From an uncultured Rhodothermaceae bacterium (GTDB lineage Bacteria > Bacteroidota > Rhodothermia > Rhodothermales > Salinibacteraceae): a stretch of 63,477 nt of DNA. Position numbers and translations under genes: made by a program. A model generated the notes under the pieces. That model was given only the letters and a program-made list of their open reading frames with translations. It did not search any database and was not told the origin of the DNA. Shown here in pieces: positions 43,122 to 51,964 of this stretch (its first letter is position 1; every line of letters starts with the position of its first letter). The stretch covers positions 1 to 63,477 of the forward strand of contig CAJXLX010000003.1 in assembly GCA_913056335.1 (NCBI GenBank), read 5' to 3'.

Positions 43122-44093
43122 ATGCTCAACTACATCTGGGCCGGGCTGATCATCTTCAGTCTGGTGTTTGCTCTTTCGACCGACGTTCAGGAGCTGTCGA
43201 CCGATCGCTACCGCAACGGCGACGCGTTTGAAGTCACGGTCACATTCCCGGACGAATACGACGCGGAGGCTCGCCGCCAGCCGGTAACGGTGGACCTCGA
43301 TACGACCGCATTTCAGTCCTTCTACCCGGAGGCTCCGGCTCCCGAGCCGCGCTACGAGGGGCAGCTGGTGCAAACCCAAGATGGCAACCAGATCGTGCTT
43401 GGAAGCGGTACGGAGCTGCCGCAGCCGTGGCAGGACATGCGCGACTTCTACGGCGACGAAACCAGCGATCCGATTCGCGCCGCGGCCCAGCTCGATGCGG
43501 TAACGGGAGCCGTTACGCAGGCGCGTCTCACGTTTGAGCCGGTTCATTTTCGGAAGCTGAACGACATTGCCGCGGCGGGACTTAACTTTGCTGAAACTGC
43601 AGCCTCGCTGGCGCTGGGACTCATTGGCGTACTGGCGCTGGTGCTGGGCCTCCTTAAGATTGGCGAGGAGGGCGGACTCATCCACTCGCTTACGCGCTTT
43701 GTGCAGCCGGTCCTGCGCCCGCTCTTTCCGGAGCTGCCCAAAGATCACCCGGCCATGGGCACCATTGCGCTGAACCTGCTGGCGAATGTATTCGGGCTGG
43801 GCAACGCGGCCACCCCACTGGGGATCAAGGCGATGGAGGACTTGCAGAAGGCGAACCCATCCGAGGAAACCGCAACAAACTCCATGGTGATGCTGCTGGC
43901 GCTGAACACATCGAGTGTGCAGCTGGTGCCGCCGGTGCTGCTTATTGCGATTATGGGTCTGCAGGTGAATGAGCTGGTATTCTCGATTGCGTTGGCTACG
44001 GCTTGCACCACTGTGGCAGGCATTGCGGGTGCGGTGTTCTTGAGTCGCATGAAGCGGTTTGCCGACTCCAATCCGATGAACGACTCCTCATAG
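43122..44093 (+). CDS. SpmA-like membrane protein (nucleoside-recognition/Gate family) with large insert
   Basis: 323 residues from ATG 43122. The SpmA core is in the C-terminal half (GEEGGLIHSLTRFVQPVLRP, a LNLLANVFGLGNAATPLGIK stretch, and helices to the end). After the first membrane helix comes an extra ~135-residue soluble segment (residues ~25-160, VTFPDEYDAEARRQPVTVDL and onward), so the protein is much longer than SpmA of Bacillus (about 196). It pairs with the SpmB-like gene 50 bp downstream. In non-spore-formers such pairs are of unknown function, possibly transport. Confidence 0.85.
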   Translation: MLNYIWAGLIIFSLVFALSTDVQELSTDRYRNGDAFEVTVTFPDEYDAEARRQPVTVDLDTTAFQSFYPEAPAPEPRYEGQLVQTQDGNQIVLGSGTELPQPWQDMRDFYGDETSDPIRAAAQLDAVTGAVTQARLTFEPVHFRKLNDIAAAGLNFAETAASLALGLIGVLALVLGLLKIGEEGGLIHSLTRFVQPVLRPLFPELPKDHPAMGTIALNLLANVFGLGNAATPLGIKAMEDLQKANPSEETATNSMVMLLALNTSSVQLVPPVLLIAIMGLQVNELVFSIALATACTTVAGIAGAVFLSRMKRFADSNPMNDSS

Positions 44094-44143
44094 AGAAAAT
44101 CCGCTCTGCATCCTCCTGTTTTATAACGTAATAGCGATACCCC

Positions 44144-44692
44144 ATGCTTGAGACGATTCGCAGCATTGTTAGCATCCTTTCGTATTTTGTGCTTCCGGCG
44201 ATTCTGGTCGGCTTCCCGCTGTACGGCCTGATTAAGGGCGTACGGGTCTACGAGGTCTTCGTGGAGGGCGCCAAGGAAGGCTTCGAGATTGCCGTGATGA
44301 TTATTCCGTACCTGGTCGCTATCCTATTTGCCATTGGCATGTTTCGCGCCTCGGGGGCGATGGACTTTCTGGTGGACACGCTCGATCCGGTGCTCGGCTT
44401 CATTGGCATTCCTGCCGAGGTGCTGCCCATGGCCATTATGCGCCCGCTTACGGGATCCGGGTCGGCAGCGCTCGTGGCGGACATGGTGGCGCAGTACGGC
44501 GAGGATGCGCTCATCGTGAAGATGGTGGCCACCATGTTTGGATCGACGGAAACTACATTCTACGTGATTGCGGTGTACTTCGGGGCCGTCAACATCCGCA
44601 AGACGCGGCACGCGGTGCCCGCGGGCCTGTTTGCCGATGGCGTGGGCGTCATTGCTTCCGTGTACGCGGTGCGTTTGCTCTTTGGGGGATGA
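44144..44692 (+). CDS. SpmB-like membrane protein (nucleoside-recognition/Gate family)
   Basis: 182 residues, the usual size of SpmB. Helices include SYFVLPAILVGFPLYGL and VMIIPYLVAILFAIGMF; family-typical blocks are GSGSAALVADMVAQYGEDA and MFGSTETTFYVIAVYFGA. It follows the SpmA-like gene, presumably in one operon, and the two probably form a complex in the inner membrane. A terminator lies about 90 bp downstream. Confidence 0.87.
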   Translation: MLETIRSIVSILSYFVLPAILVGFPLYGLIKGVRVYEVFVEGAKEGFEIAVMIIPYLVAILFAIGMFRASGAMDFLVDTLDPVLGFIGIPAEVLPMAIMRPLTGSGSAALVADMVAQYGEDALIVKMVATMFGSTETTFYVIAVYFGAVNIRKTRHAVPAGLFADGVGVIASVYAVRLLFGG

Positions 44693-44785
44693 TGCATGTT
44701 GGCGCCACACCGCGTGCAAGGACACAGCGCACCGTGTCCCTACTTGATGAAGCAGCATCTGGCCTACGTATCCCCCAACAAAAAA

Positions 44786-44818
44786 GCGCCCCTCCAGCCC
44801 AGAAGGCCCGAGGGGCGC
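44786..44818 (-). terminator. Terminator between spmB and the metalloprotease gene
   Basis: GCGCCCCTC and GAGGGGCGC form a 9-bp stem. On the minus strand it is followed by TTTTTT, so it mainly ends the metalloprotease gene (stop 30 bp upstream), and may also stop the convergent spmB transcript. Confidence 0.75.
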
Positions 44819-44846
44819 GTGCTATGCAGCACACACGACACAATGT

Positions 44847-47291
44847 TTAGGTGTCGAGGATCGACTCGATGCGGCTGAGCGCATCTTGCAGGTGCAGTTC
44901 GGTGCTGCGATCAGTGGTGCGGTTCAGGGCGCGCTGAATGTCTTCCTCCAGCGTGCGCAGTTCGCCCCGCACATATGGGCGAATGTCGGACTGCGCGACC
45001 TCCACCGGGGTAAGGTCGAAGTACTCAGCGAGCGCATCCGACGGCATGTCCGGCTCTTCGTTGAGCAGGTAGTGCATGCGGTCGAGGTAGCCCCGCTGCA
45101 GCGAGCGGCGGTAGGCGTCGATCGATTCGCCCTGTGCCAGCTCCGACCATACGCTGGCGCGCAGGCCCTCGAACAGGTCGAGCGCGGTGTACACCTCATC
45201 GGCGCCGTGCATGGCCTCCGCTTCCACCAGGCGGGCAATGCGCATCGGATCGAGCACATCGTTCACCACGCCGACCTGCACCGTGCGGATACGGTCGATG
45301 GTGCCACTGTTCTCGATGCGGCGCAGCACGCCTTCCTCAAGCAACCACTCGGGCGTGTCGAATGCGTAGGTACCGAGGAACTCCATGGCGCGCTGCTGCT
45401 GCTCAGCAGGCACAACTTCGTATACCATGCCGTCCTGGTCGTAGGACTTGTGCGTTTCGAAGACGCCGCCCAGGTTACGGGTGACGTGGCCCAGGTAGCG
45501 ATTCCACTGCGTCACGACCTCGCCGTAGAGCTCATCGAGCTGTTCGTAGGACTCGCCTTCGCGGTACGTCCAGTCGATCAGATTCGGCACGATGCGCTCC
45601 AGATTGGCGATACCCAGCTCGCCGGCTTCCATGTTATCGTCGCCAAGCGCTTCGCGCTGCGAGCGCGGGTCAGCGCCCATCGAGTTGGATCCGCCAAAGA
45701 AGTACTCAGGCTCACCGGCCCGCTCGCGAATCCATTCGTTGAGCACGGCTTCTTCGGCATCGGGCGAGTCGTACTCGGGCAGGACCGAGTAGCCCCACTT
45801 CACTGACCACGTATCGTACGGTCCCACTTTGGGGTCGAAGCTATCTACGCCATCGCCGGGCTGCGCAATGTAGTTAAAGCGCGCATAGTCCATAATGGAC
45901 GCTGCCGTGCCATGCTCGGCGGTGTAGGTGGGCGAACGGAGCGAGTCAACCGGCACCGCATGCGAGGAGCCCCAGTTGTGCGGAAGCCCCAGCGTGTGGC
46001 CGACCTCGTGGGCGGATACAAAGCGGATGAGCTCGCCCATTACGTCGTCCTCAAAGTTGACGGCGCGCGCATCGGGGTTGGCCGCCGCAGTCTGAATGAA
46101 GTACCAGTTGCGCAGCAGGTTCGCCACGTTGTGGTACCAGCCGATGTGGCTCTTCAGGATCTCGCCGCTGCGTGGATCATGCACGTGCGGACCGTAGGCG
46201 TTCGGAATCTCGGAGGGGAAGTACCGAATCACTGAGTAGCGGATGTCTTCCGGGCTATACTCAGGGTCTTCCTCCTCAGTCGGCGCATCCTTGGCAATGA
46301 TCGCATTCTTGAAGCCTGCTGCTTCAAAAGCCACCTGCCAGTCTTCCACGCCTTGTTTCAGATACTCGCGGTAGCGGTCGGGTGTGGCGCGGTCAATGTA
46401 AAAGACGATGGGCTCCACCGGCTCCACCAGTTCGCCGTTGGCATACGCCTCGGGATCCGACGGCTCCAGGCGCCAGCGGGTGATGTAGCAGCGCTCCACG
46501 GCGCGATGCTCATCGCGCCCATAGTCGACCTGCTCCACGTTGAAGTAACCCACCCGCTCGTCGCAGAGGCGGGCCTGCATGGGCTCTTCGGGCAAGAGCA
46601 CCATCGAGTGGTTCATCTTGACGGAAATGGAGTTGGTTGAGCTGTTTGAGGGGGGCTCCTGCGCATTATACGTGAGTACATTGCGCACCTCGATGTTTTC
46701 GGGATAACTGGCTGCACGCTCAAAGAACGTGCGGTCTCCATCCAGGCTGCGCACCTGATACTGCTCGCGGCGGCTCTGCTGCAAGCCCAGCGCAGGGACG
46801 TCGCTCGTAAACAGCGGCGTGGTGTCAATGACGACCGCCGAGCTATCAGCGTTATGCGCTTCGATGTCGAATGACATGATGATCGGCTCGAAGTTGGCGT
46901 TACGCACCGCCTCGTAGATCGGCTCGTCTTCGTCGGCCACATTCTCATAGCTAACGCGGCGCAGCAGCACGCGGTCATTCTGCTGCTCCCAACGCAGAAC
47001 CTGGGTCTGCGCCTTCTCGCCGCCGAAGCCCATGTCGGTGGCGGTCTGCGCAATGCGCGTTACCATGAGCATCTCGGTGCCCAGCAGCGAATCCGGAATC
47101 TCATAGTAGAGCTTCTCCTCGTTCACGTGCGTTGTGAAGAGGCCCTCGTCGGACTCGGCGTCTGTTACAATTTCTTCATAGGGGGAGGTAGAGGATGATT
47201 CGTCATCAGAAACAGCCGCAGACTGTGAGGAGGCGCACCCGGTAAATACCAGGGCCGCCACCGCACACGCGGCAAGCAGTCGGTGAAGCAT
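44847..47291 (-). CDS. Lipoprotein zinc metalloprotease (DUF5117/DUF4953-type)
   Basis: 814 residues from ATG 47291. Signal peptide with lipobox (ALVFTGC). The ~400-residue N-terminal part has beta-rich modules (EEKLYYEIPDSLLGTEMLMV, VSYENVADEDEPIYEAVRNA). The metzincin-like site HEVGHTLGLPHN and a Met-turn candidate SIMDYARF mark the catalytic domain, and a C-terminal helical region closes it. This type is frequent in Bacteroidota outer membranes and its substrates are unknown. It is preceded by an outer-membrane protein gene on the same strand. Confidence 0.9.
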   Translation of the reverse strand: MLHRLLAACAVAALVFTGCASSQSAAVSDDESSSTSPYEEIVTDAESDEGLFTTHVNEEKLYYEIPDSLLGTEMLMVTRIAQTATDMGFGGEKAQTQVLRWEQQNDRVLLRRVSYENVADEDEPIYEAVRNANFEPIIMSFDIEAHNADSSAVVIDTTPLFTSDVPALGLQQSRREQYQVRSLDGDRTFFERAASYPENIEVRNVLTYNAQEPPSNSSTNSISVKMNHSMVLLPEEPMQARLCDERVGYFNVEQVDYGRDEHRAVERCYITRWRLEPSDPEAYANGELVEPVEPIVFYIDRATPDRYREYLKQGVEDWQVAFEAAGFKNAIIAKDAPTEEEDPEYSPEDIRYSVIRYFPSEIPNAYGPHVHDPRSGEILKSHIGWYHNVANLLRNWYFIQTAAANPDARAVNFEDDVMGELIRFVSAHEVGHTLGLPHNWGSSHAVPVDSLRSPTYTAEHGTAASIMDYARFNYIAQPGDGVDSFDPKVGPYDTWSVKWGYSVLPEYDSPDAEEAVLNEWIRERAGEPEYFFGGSNSMGADPRSQREALGDDNMEAGELGIANLERIVPNLIDWTYREGESYEQLDELYGEVVTQWNRYLGHVTRNLGGVFETHKSYDQDGMVYEVVPAEQQQRAMEFLGTYAFDTPEWLLEEGVLRRIENSGTIDRIRTVQVGVVNDVLDPMRIARLVEAEAMHGADEVYTALDLFEGLRASVWSELAQGESIDAYRRSLQRGYLDRMHYLLNEEPDMPSDALAEYFDLTPVEVAQSDIRPYVRGELRTLEEDIQRALNRTTDRSTELHLQDALSRIESILDT

Positions 47292-47452
47292 AGAGAGCAA
47301 AAACGTGTCAAGGAAAAAAGGTCTACCTTCTATGAAGCCGCAGGGGGCTGGAATCGTTTCCGACGTGGTCCGCCTGATGATATCAGACGCGGCATGGATA
47401 CATGGTTTGGATGCGGGCTTCCACTGCCACACGACTTCAATCCAGAACGATC

Positions 47453-48097
47453 TCAAAACGGCGCCACGATCAGCCCCACGCGCACCTCGGCGTAGTCAAG
47501 TGTGGACTCGTCTGTGTCTTGAAAGCTGGCGGTGGCGGTGTAGCGCGGTTCGAGGAACAGGCTCATCGCATCAAGCAAACGAACGGCAAGTCCGGCGCCA
47601 ACATGCGCGCCGCCAAGGGTAGCGTCGGTTCGGGGAGCACCGAGCCGAGGTGCAAAATCGAACGAAACGTCATCCTCGTTGCGATGAAAGACCCCGAATC
47701 CAGCCGAAAAGTAGGGAATCCACCGGCCTTCTGTGCGAAAGAGGTGCTTCAAGTTTATCGTGCCGGAGTACACCGAAAGAGCACCGCTCACCGAAAACGT
47801 AACTGCCGGAAACGTTGCGCGGTAGCCTGCACTGCTGAGATCGAAGTGACTGTACGACCCGTGAAAAGACAGCTCCCATTCGGGCGTAAGCGTAACGCCT
47901 ACACCACCCGAAACCGTATAACCAACCTCGTAGAGATCGCTGAATTCGGAGGTGCTGTATGGATATGTAGGACTGCCTCCCACATACACCTGAAACCGGT
48001 TGGTTTCAACGTCTTGCAGTTGTCCGTATGCGGGCGCGCTGCCGAGCAGAAGGGCGATCAGAAGCGAACTGAGAAGCGAAAACGGGACACGCGTCAT
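47453..48097 (-). CDS. Outer-membrane beta-barrel protein
   Basis: 214 residues from ATG 48097 with signal peptide (LLSSLLIALLLGSAPAYGQ). The mature part alternates polar and hydrophobic residues as in an 8-stranded OmpA/OmpX-like barrel (FQVYVGGSPTYPYSTSEF, WELSFHGSYSHFDLSS, IPYFSAGFGVFHRNEDD) and ends in Phe. No specific family is recognised. It precedes the metalloprotease gene, possibly transcribed with it. Confidence 0.75.
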   Translation of the reverse strand: MTRVPFSLLSSLLIALLLGSAPAYGQLQDVETNRFQVYVGGSPTYPYSTSEFSDLYEVGYTVSGGVGVTLTPEWELSFHGSYSHFDLSSAGYRATFPAVTFSVSGALSVYSGTINLKHLFRTEGRWIPYFSAGFGVFHRNEDDVSFDFAPRLGAPRTDATLGGAHVGAGLAVRLLDAMSLFLEPRYTATASFQDTDESTLDYAEVRVGLIVAPF

Positions 48098-48272
48098 GCC
48101 AATGCGATACAAATGAAAAGAGCAAACACCGACAATTACGCAATTTGGAGCATGAAACACAAAAAAACGCGAAGCCTGCCCTGGCATTCCCCGAAAACGG
48201 TTGACAATGGATGCACAGCGTGTATCTTGAAGCACTATCTGTTTCCTGCCTTTTGCGTAGCCCCCTCCGCCT

Positions 48273-50180
48273 ATGTCTCGTCTCACCGCCGACCAACGCT
48301 ATCTCTGGAATGAAGGCACCGACTACCAGTGCTACACGTGGATGGGCGCGCAGACCAGCCCGAAGGGGACCTGGTTTCGGGTATGGGCGCCAAACGCCGA
48401 TGCCGTGGCGGTGATGGGCGACTTTAACGACTGGTCGTCGGAAGCGCATCCCATGCGTGATGCAGGAGGCGGACTCTGGGAGGTGCACATTCGCTCGGCT
48501 CAGCCCGGCGCGCGCTACAAGTACCGCCTCAACGCCAATGGCGAAGCGCTCGACCGCACCGACCCGTTCGCGTTTGCGCTGGAGCCGCCCGCCGAGAACA
48601 CGTACGAGGGCATCGCCTCCATCGTGGTCGACCTGGACGACTACACCTGGGCCGATAACGATTGGATGGCCGACCGGTCCGGCCCCGACTCGCTCAATGA
48701 GCCCATTTCCATCTATGAACTGCACTTGGGCTCGTGGCGCCACCAGGCGCCCGGCGAGTCGTACAGCTACCGCGACATTGCCGAGCCGCTGGCCGAGTAC
48801 GTCACCGACATGGGCTATACGCATATCGAGCTTATGCCTGTAGCCGAGCACCCGTACTACGGCTCCTGGGGCTACCAGACGCTGGGCTACTACGCGCCCA
48901 CCTTCCGCTACGGCTCGCCGCAGGACTTCATGCACTTTGTGGATACGATGCATCAGCACGGCATCGGCGTGCTCATGGACTGGGTGCCCGCGCACTTCGC
49001 CACCGACCCGCAGGGCCTGACCTACTTCGACGGCACCCACCTCTTCGCCTACGACGATCCGCAGATGCGCCACCACCCCGACTGGGGCACCTACGTGTTC
49101 GACTACGGACGCAATGGCGTGCGCAATTTCCTCATCGGCAACGCACTCTTCTGGCTCGACTACTACCACATCGATGGCCTTCGGGTGGATGCCGTAGCAT
49201 CGATGCTCTACCGCGATTACTCGCGCGGCACCAACTGGACGCCCAACGAACACGGCGGACGCGAAAACCTCGAAGCGATTCGCCTGCTCCGCGACACCAA
49301 CACACAGGTGTACAAACACTTCCCCGATGCCATGACTATCGCCGAGGAGTCAACGGCCTTTCCGGGTGTCACCAAGCCGGTTGATCATGGCGGACTCGGC
49401 TTCCTCTATAAGTGGAACATGGGGTGGATGAACGACACCCTCGAATACATCGAGAAGGAGCCAATCCACCGCAAGTACCACCACGGCGACTTTACGTGGA
49501 CGCTCAGCTGGGCCTTTTCGGAGCAGTTCATGCTGCCGTTCTCGCACGACGAGGTCGTACACGGCAAAGAGTCGATGTGGGGCAAGATGCCCGGCGACGA
49601 CTGGCAGAAAGCGGCCAACTTGCGTGTGCTCTACACCCATCAGTACGGGCATCCGGGCAAAGTCCTCTCGTTTATGGGCAACGAGTTCGGGCAGCACCAC
49701 GAGTGGAATCATGACGAGTCGATTGAGTGGCACCTGCAAGACAAGCCGCTTCACGCCGGCCTTCAACAGTGGGTGGCCGACCTGAACGCGCTCTACCGCA
49801 GCCGCCCGGCCCTGTGGAACGACGACCGCGACAGCTTCCAGTGGATCCACTACGGCGACCGCGAGCAAAGCGTACTCAGCTACCTGCGCCAGCACGGCGA
49901 CCAAGTGCTCGTGTTCGTCCTCAACATGACACCCGTGGCGCGTACCGACTACCGCGTGGGGCTGCCGCAGGCAGGCACGTGGACCGAGCGCCTCAACAGC
50001 GACGCCGATGTATACGGCGGCAGCGGTGTGGGCAATGCCGGACGCGTAGAGGCGACGGAGAATCCATACCTCGGCCAGCCCGCCTCGGCCTCGATTGTGG
50101 TGCCGCCACTGGGCGCGCTCATTCTTTCTCCTAAAGACCAGGGGGATTGTGATGCCACCCCGAAAACGCCTGCTGGGTGA
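48273..50180 (+). CDS. glgB: 1,4-alpha-glucan branching enzyme
   Basis: 635 residues. It makes alpha-1,6 branches in glycogen. An N-terminal carbohydrate-binding beta-sandwich ([20 protein letters not shown]) leads into the GH13 barrel, with conserved blocks [21 protein letters not shown], nucleophile Asp in [10 protein letters not shown], Glu in [11 protein letters not shown] and transition-state Asp in [10 protein letters not shown]. The all-beta C-terminal domain is present. No glycogen synthase gene is adjacent. It converges with yjbQ across the cassette described below. Confidence 0.97.
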   Translation: MSRLTADQRYLWNEGTDYQCYTWMGAQTSPKGTWFRVWAPNADAVAVMGDFNDWSSEAHPMRDAGGGLWEVHIRSAQPGARYKYRLNANGEALDRTDPFAFALEPPAENTYEGIASIVVDLDDYTWADNDWMADRSGPDSLNEPISIYELHLGSWRHQAPGESYSYRDIAEPLAEYVTDMGYTHIELMPVAEHPYYGSWGYQTLGYYAPTFRYGSPQDFMHFVDTMHQHGIGVLMDWVPAHFATDPQGLTYFDGTHLFAYDDPQMRHHPDWGTYVFDYGRNGVRNFLIGNALFWLDYYHIDGLRVDAVASMLYRDYSRGTNWTPNEHGGRENLEAIRLLRDTNTQVYKHFPDAMTIAEESTAFPGVTKPVDHGGLGFLYKWNMGWMNDTLEYIEKEPIHRKYHHGDFTWTLSWAFSEQFMLPFSHDEVVHGKESMWGKMPGDDWQKAANLRVLYTHQYGHPGKVLSFMGNEFGQHHEWNHDESIEWHLQDKPLHAGLQQWVADLNALYRSRPALWNDDRDSFQWIHYGDREQSVLSYLRQHGDQVLVFVLNMTPVARTDYRVGLPQAGTWTERLNSDADVYGGSGVGNAGRVEATENPYLGQPASASIVVPPLGALILSPKDQGDCDATPKTPAG

Positions 50181-50310
50181 GTGGGCGGCGAGGCGTCTCG
50201 CCATGGCTCCAAGCGCGAAGGGAGGCACACAACGCGCCTCCCTTTCTCTGTTTGGGCCCTGCAGGGCGTTGCCGAATACCTCTCTCCGGATCCAACCGTG
50301 CTTCTGCATT

Positions 50311-50350
50311 GGCGCCGGAGACGCCCGCTGCGCTTGCAGTCTCCGGCGCC
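50311..50350. terminator. 12-bp perfect hairpin, probable ancestral glgB/yjbQ terminator
   Basis: GGCGCCGGAGAC pairs with GTCTCCGGCGCC around a 16-base loop. Its CCGGAGAC/GTCTCCGG wording is that of the dispersed repeat core. It sits 130 bp past glgB and 2 bp before the yjbQ stop-codon copy, so before insertion it would have separated the convergent glgB and yjbQ genes. Confidence 0.6.
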
Positions 50351-50351
50351 C

Positions 50352-50400
50352 ATCAGGCGTCTGGGCCCATGAGGGTGAGCATGAGCGTGCGGGGGCCGCC
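50352..50400 (-). repeat. 49-bp direct repeat, copy 1 (displaced yjbQ 3' end; att-like)
   Basis: It matches 51535-51583 at 48 of 49 positions. On the minus strand it encodes the last codons of YjbQ (GGPRTLMLTLMGPDA-stop). The single difference is the third base of the proline codon in MGPDA, so the protein sequence is unchanged. Confidence 0.9.
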
Positions 50401-51534
50401 TCTGATGCGCTCCGACCCCTGTGGTATTACGAGCTGAGCCACGATTACAAGTCTGTGTGAAGGAATAAAGGCATGCTTAATTTACTTAGAAGAGTGCAGG
50501 ACTAAGAAATTTATCTTAGCCCAAACTCAATTTTGTTTTTGCGTCGATTATAGTTCCATGCTTTGACTAAGTCCCTCAAAAAAAGATCTTTGCTATCGCG
50601 CATGGAAACTCGATTTGCTTCGGCGGCTTCGCCAGCCTTGCGTGCGAGTTCCTCTGAGTCAACTTTTTCTTGATTCATTATTTCCATCACAGCAATTATA
50701 AACTGCTTTTTATGCGGTAGGCTATTCGAGGGGGAGTGTTTGCGAACAGACACAACCACCTCCGCAGCCCCATGGATTTTGGAGTCGTCGATTGGCCATT
50801 CGAGACTTCCTTTCTTCACGTCGGGAAGAGACATGCCCAACATGTAAGCTGGAACTCCGTACGGAAACTCGTACCGTTTTACAAAATCTTGGTATTTATG
50901 ATAATCCTCATACCCCTTTTGGCAAAAGTTGTGGACATAGTCCTCCAACCCCCAGTTCTTGCTAGTTATATTTAAAGACCTTACTAGTTCGTCTGAGTAG
51001 TTTTCTGTGTATACGCTATAGTAAATAGACAACCCAAGATCTTTGGCAGCTTCAAATCTGTGTTGTCCATCAATGATTACTCCATTGGGATCTACCGTTA
51101 TATGTTGATGAGGAATAAAGCCTCTAGATTCCATTGATTTCTTAATTTTTCTCACATGGCCTTTGCTAATCTCACGATTTGTTTTTGAGAATTGAAACAG
51201 ATCGTAGTTTTTGGTTTCGCGAACCGAGAACCCAACTGTGTTGGTTTCGAGCAAAGGATTGTTATTTCTGCTCATGACTGTCTTCAAAGAAGATGACTAT
51301 GATTTGGAAGCAAGACTATTGATGTCACGGGATTGATGTGAAGAAATTGATTCTTGCACATCTGTACACAAGGAACTGGTATCCAAGCAGGCGCGACAGG
51401 ATGCAAGTCCACCACTCTACGAGCTCTGAAGAAAAGCATCAGAGATTAGAGAAACATAGAGTGCACAACTAATGCACCCTGTAGTATACCGAGCGGGGCG
51501 GGCAAGCGCAAGGAATAGGAAGCCGCTGGCGGGA
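50401..51534. mobile_element. AT-rich single-gene cassette in the yjbQ 3' end
   Basis: It is bounded by the two 49-bp repeats. The interior is visibly AT-richer than the rest of the window, apart from a GC-rich stretch of about 45 bp just before the right repeat. It carries one ParB-like gene (50511-51275) and no recognisable integrase or transposase. The layout of intact gene, cassette, then displaced gene end is what site-specific integration into a gene's 3' end leaves behind. Confidence 0.65.
50511..51275 (-). CDS. ParB/DGQHR-domain protein, phage-like
   Basis: 254 residues from ATG 51275 (TTG 51287 would add four). The middle holds the ParB-like core, with VDPNGVIIDGQHRFEAAKDL as its signature, after an N-terminal stretch with KTNREISKGHVRKIKKSMES. 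The second half is helical (NITSKNWGLEDYVHNFCQKG, LRDLVKAWNYNRRKNKIEF). Proteins of this build are found in phages and mobile elements, where they are thought to bind DNA or act as ParB-type nucleases/CTPases; no function is proven. It is rich in Lys and Asn with AT-rich codons, unlike the acidic neighbours, so it is recently acquired. Confidence 0.8.
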   Translation of the reverse strand: MSRNNNPLLETNTVGFSVRETKNYDLFQFSKTNREISKGHVRKIKKSMESRGFIPHQHITVDPNGVIIDGQHRFEAAKDLGLSIYYSVYTENYSDELVRSLNITSKNWGLEDYVHNFCQKGYEDYHKYQDFVKRYEFPYGVPAYMLGMSLPDVKKGSLEWPIDDSKIHGAAEVVVSVRKHSPSNSLPHKKQFIIAVMEIMNQEKVDSEELARKAGEAAEANRVSMRDSKDLFLRDLVKAWNYNRRKNKIEFGLR

Positions 51535-51583
51535 ATCAGGCGTCGGGGCCCATGAGGGTGAGCATGAGCGTGCGGGGGCCGCC
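51535..51583 (-). repeat. 49-bp direct repeat, copy 2 (within intact yjbQ)
   Basis: This copy forms the current 3' end of the complete yjbQ frame, including its stop codon at 51536-51538. It pairs with 50352-50400. Confidence 0.9.
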
Positions 51584-51964
51584 GTGGTTGCGGTGTTCGC
51601 ACAGGTAGAGGCCCTGCCATGTGCCCAGCGCCAGTGCGCCGTCTTGGACGGGCAGCCACAGGCCGGGGCCGATCAGCACGGCCTTGATGTGGGCGGGCAT
51701 GTCGTCGGGGCCTTCGAGGGTGTGCTGGTAGTAGGGCTGCTCCTCGGGCACCATCTTGTTAAGGTGACGCTCCAGGTCGCCGCGCACGTCGGGGCTGGCG
51801 GCTTCGTTCAGGGCGAGCGAGGCGGAGGTGTGCTGGATGAAGACATGCAGCATGCCCTGCGTGCACTCTTGCAGTTCGTGTAGGGCGTTGGTCACGGTGT
51901 CGGTGATGAGGTGAACGCCGCGAGGATGCGGGTCGAGCGTGAGCGTGCGTTGCGTCCAGTGCAT
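51536..51964 (-). CDS. yjbQ: YjbQ/UPF0047 family protein
   Basis: 142 residues from ATG 51964. A compact family with GVHLITDTVTNALHELQ, a conserved HTSASLALNEAASPDVRGDL block and LGTWQGLYLCEHRNHGG, the His/Glu residues being the likely metal site. E. coli YjbQ has a weak thiamine-phosphate synthase activity; the true role is uncertain. The 3' end has served as an insertion target: a second copy of its last 49 bp lies 1.1 kb downstream. It remains full length. Confidence 0.9.
   Translation of the reverse strand: MHWTQRTLTLDPHPRGVHLITDTVTNALHELQECTQGMLHVFIQHTSASLALNEAASPDVRGDLERHLNKMVPEEQPYYQHTLEGPDDMPAHIKAVLIGPGLWLPVQDGALALGTWQGLYLCEHRNHGGPRTLMLTLMGPDA

Larger units (their letters stand above)
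50181..50510. other. Region between glgB and the ParB-like gene
   Basis: It contains the hairpin 50311-50350 and the first copy of the 49-bp repeat (50352-50400). Bases 50181-50310 hold nothing recognisable; from about 50440 the sequence turns AT-rich, marking the inside of the cassette. Confidence 0.6.

Noticed and set aside
50401-50510. A tRNA or tRNA fragment as the integration site of the cassette
   Set aside because: No cloverleaf or GGTTCGAATCC-like T-arm is present; the duplicated sequence is coding sequence of yjbQ.
51288-51534. Remnant of an integrase at the right end of the cassette
   Set aside because: Six-frame reading gives only short pieces without recombinase motifs (no R..HxxR..Y or serine-recombinase start).
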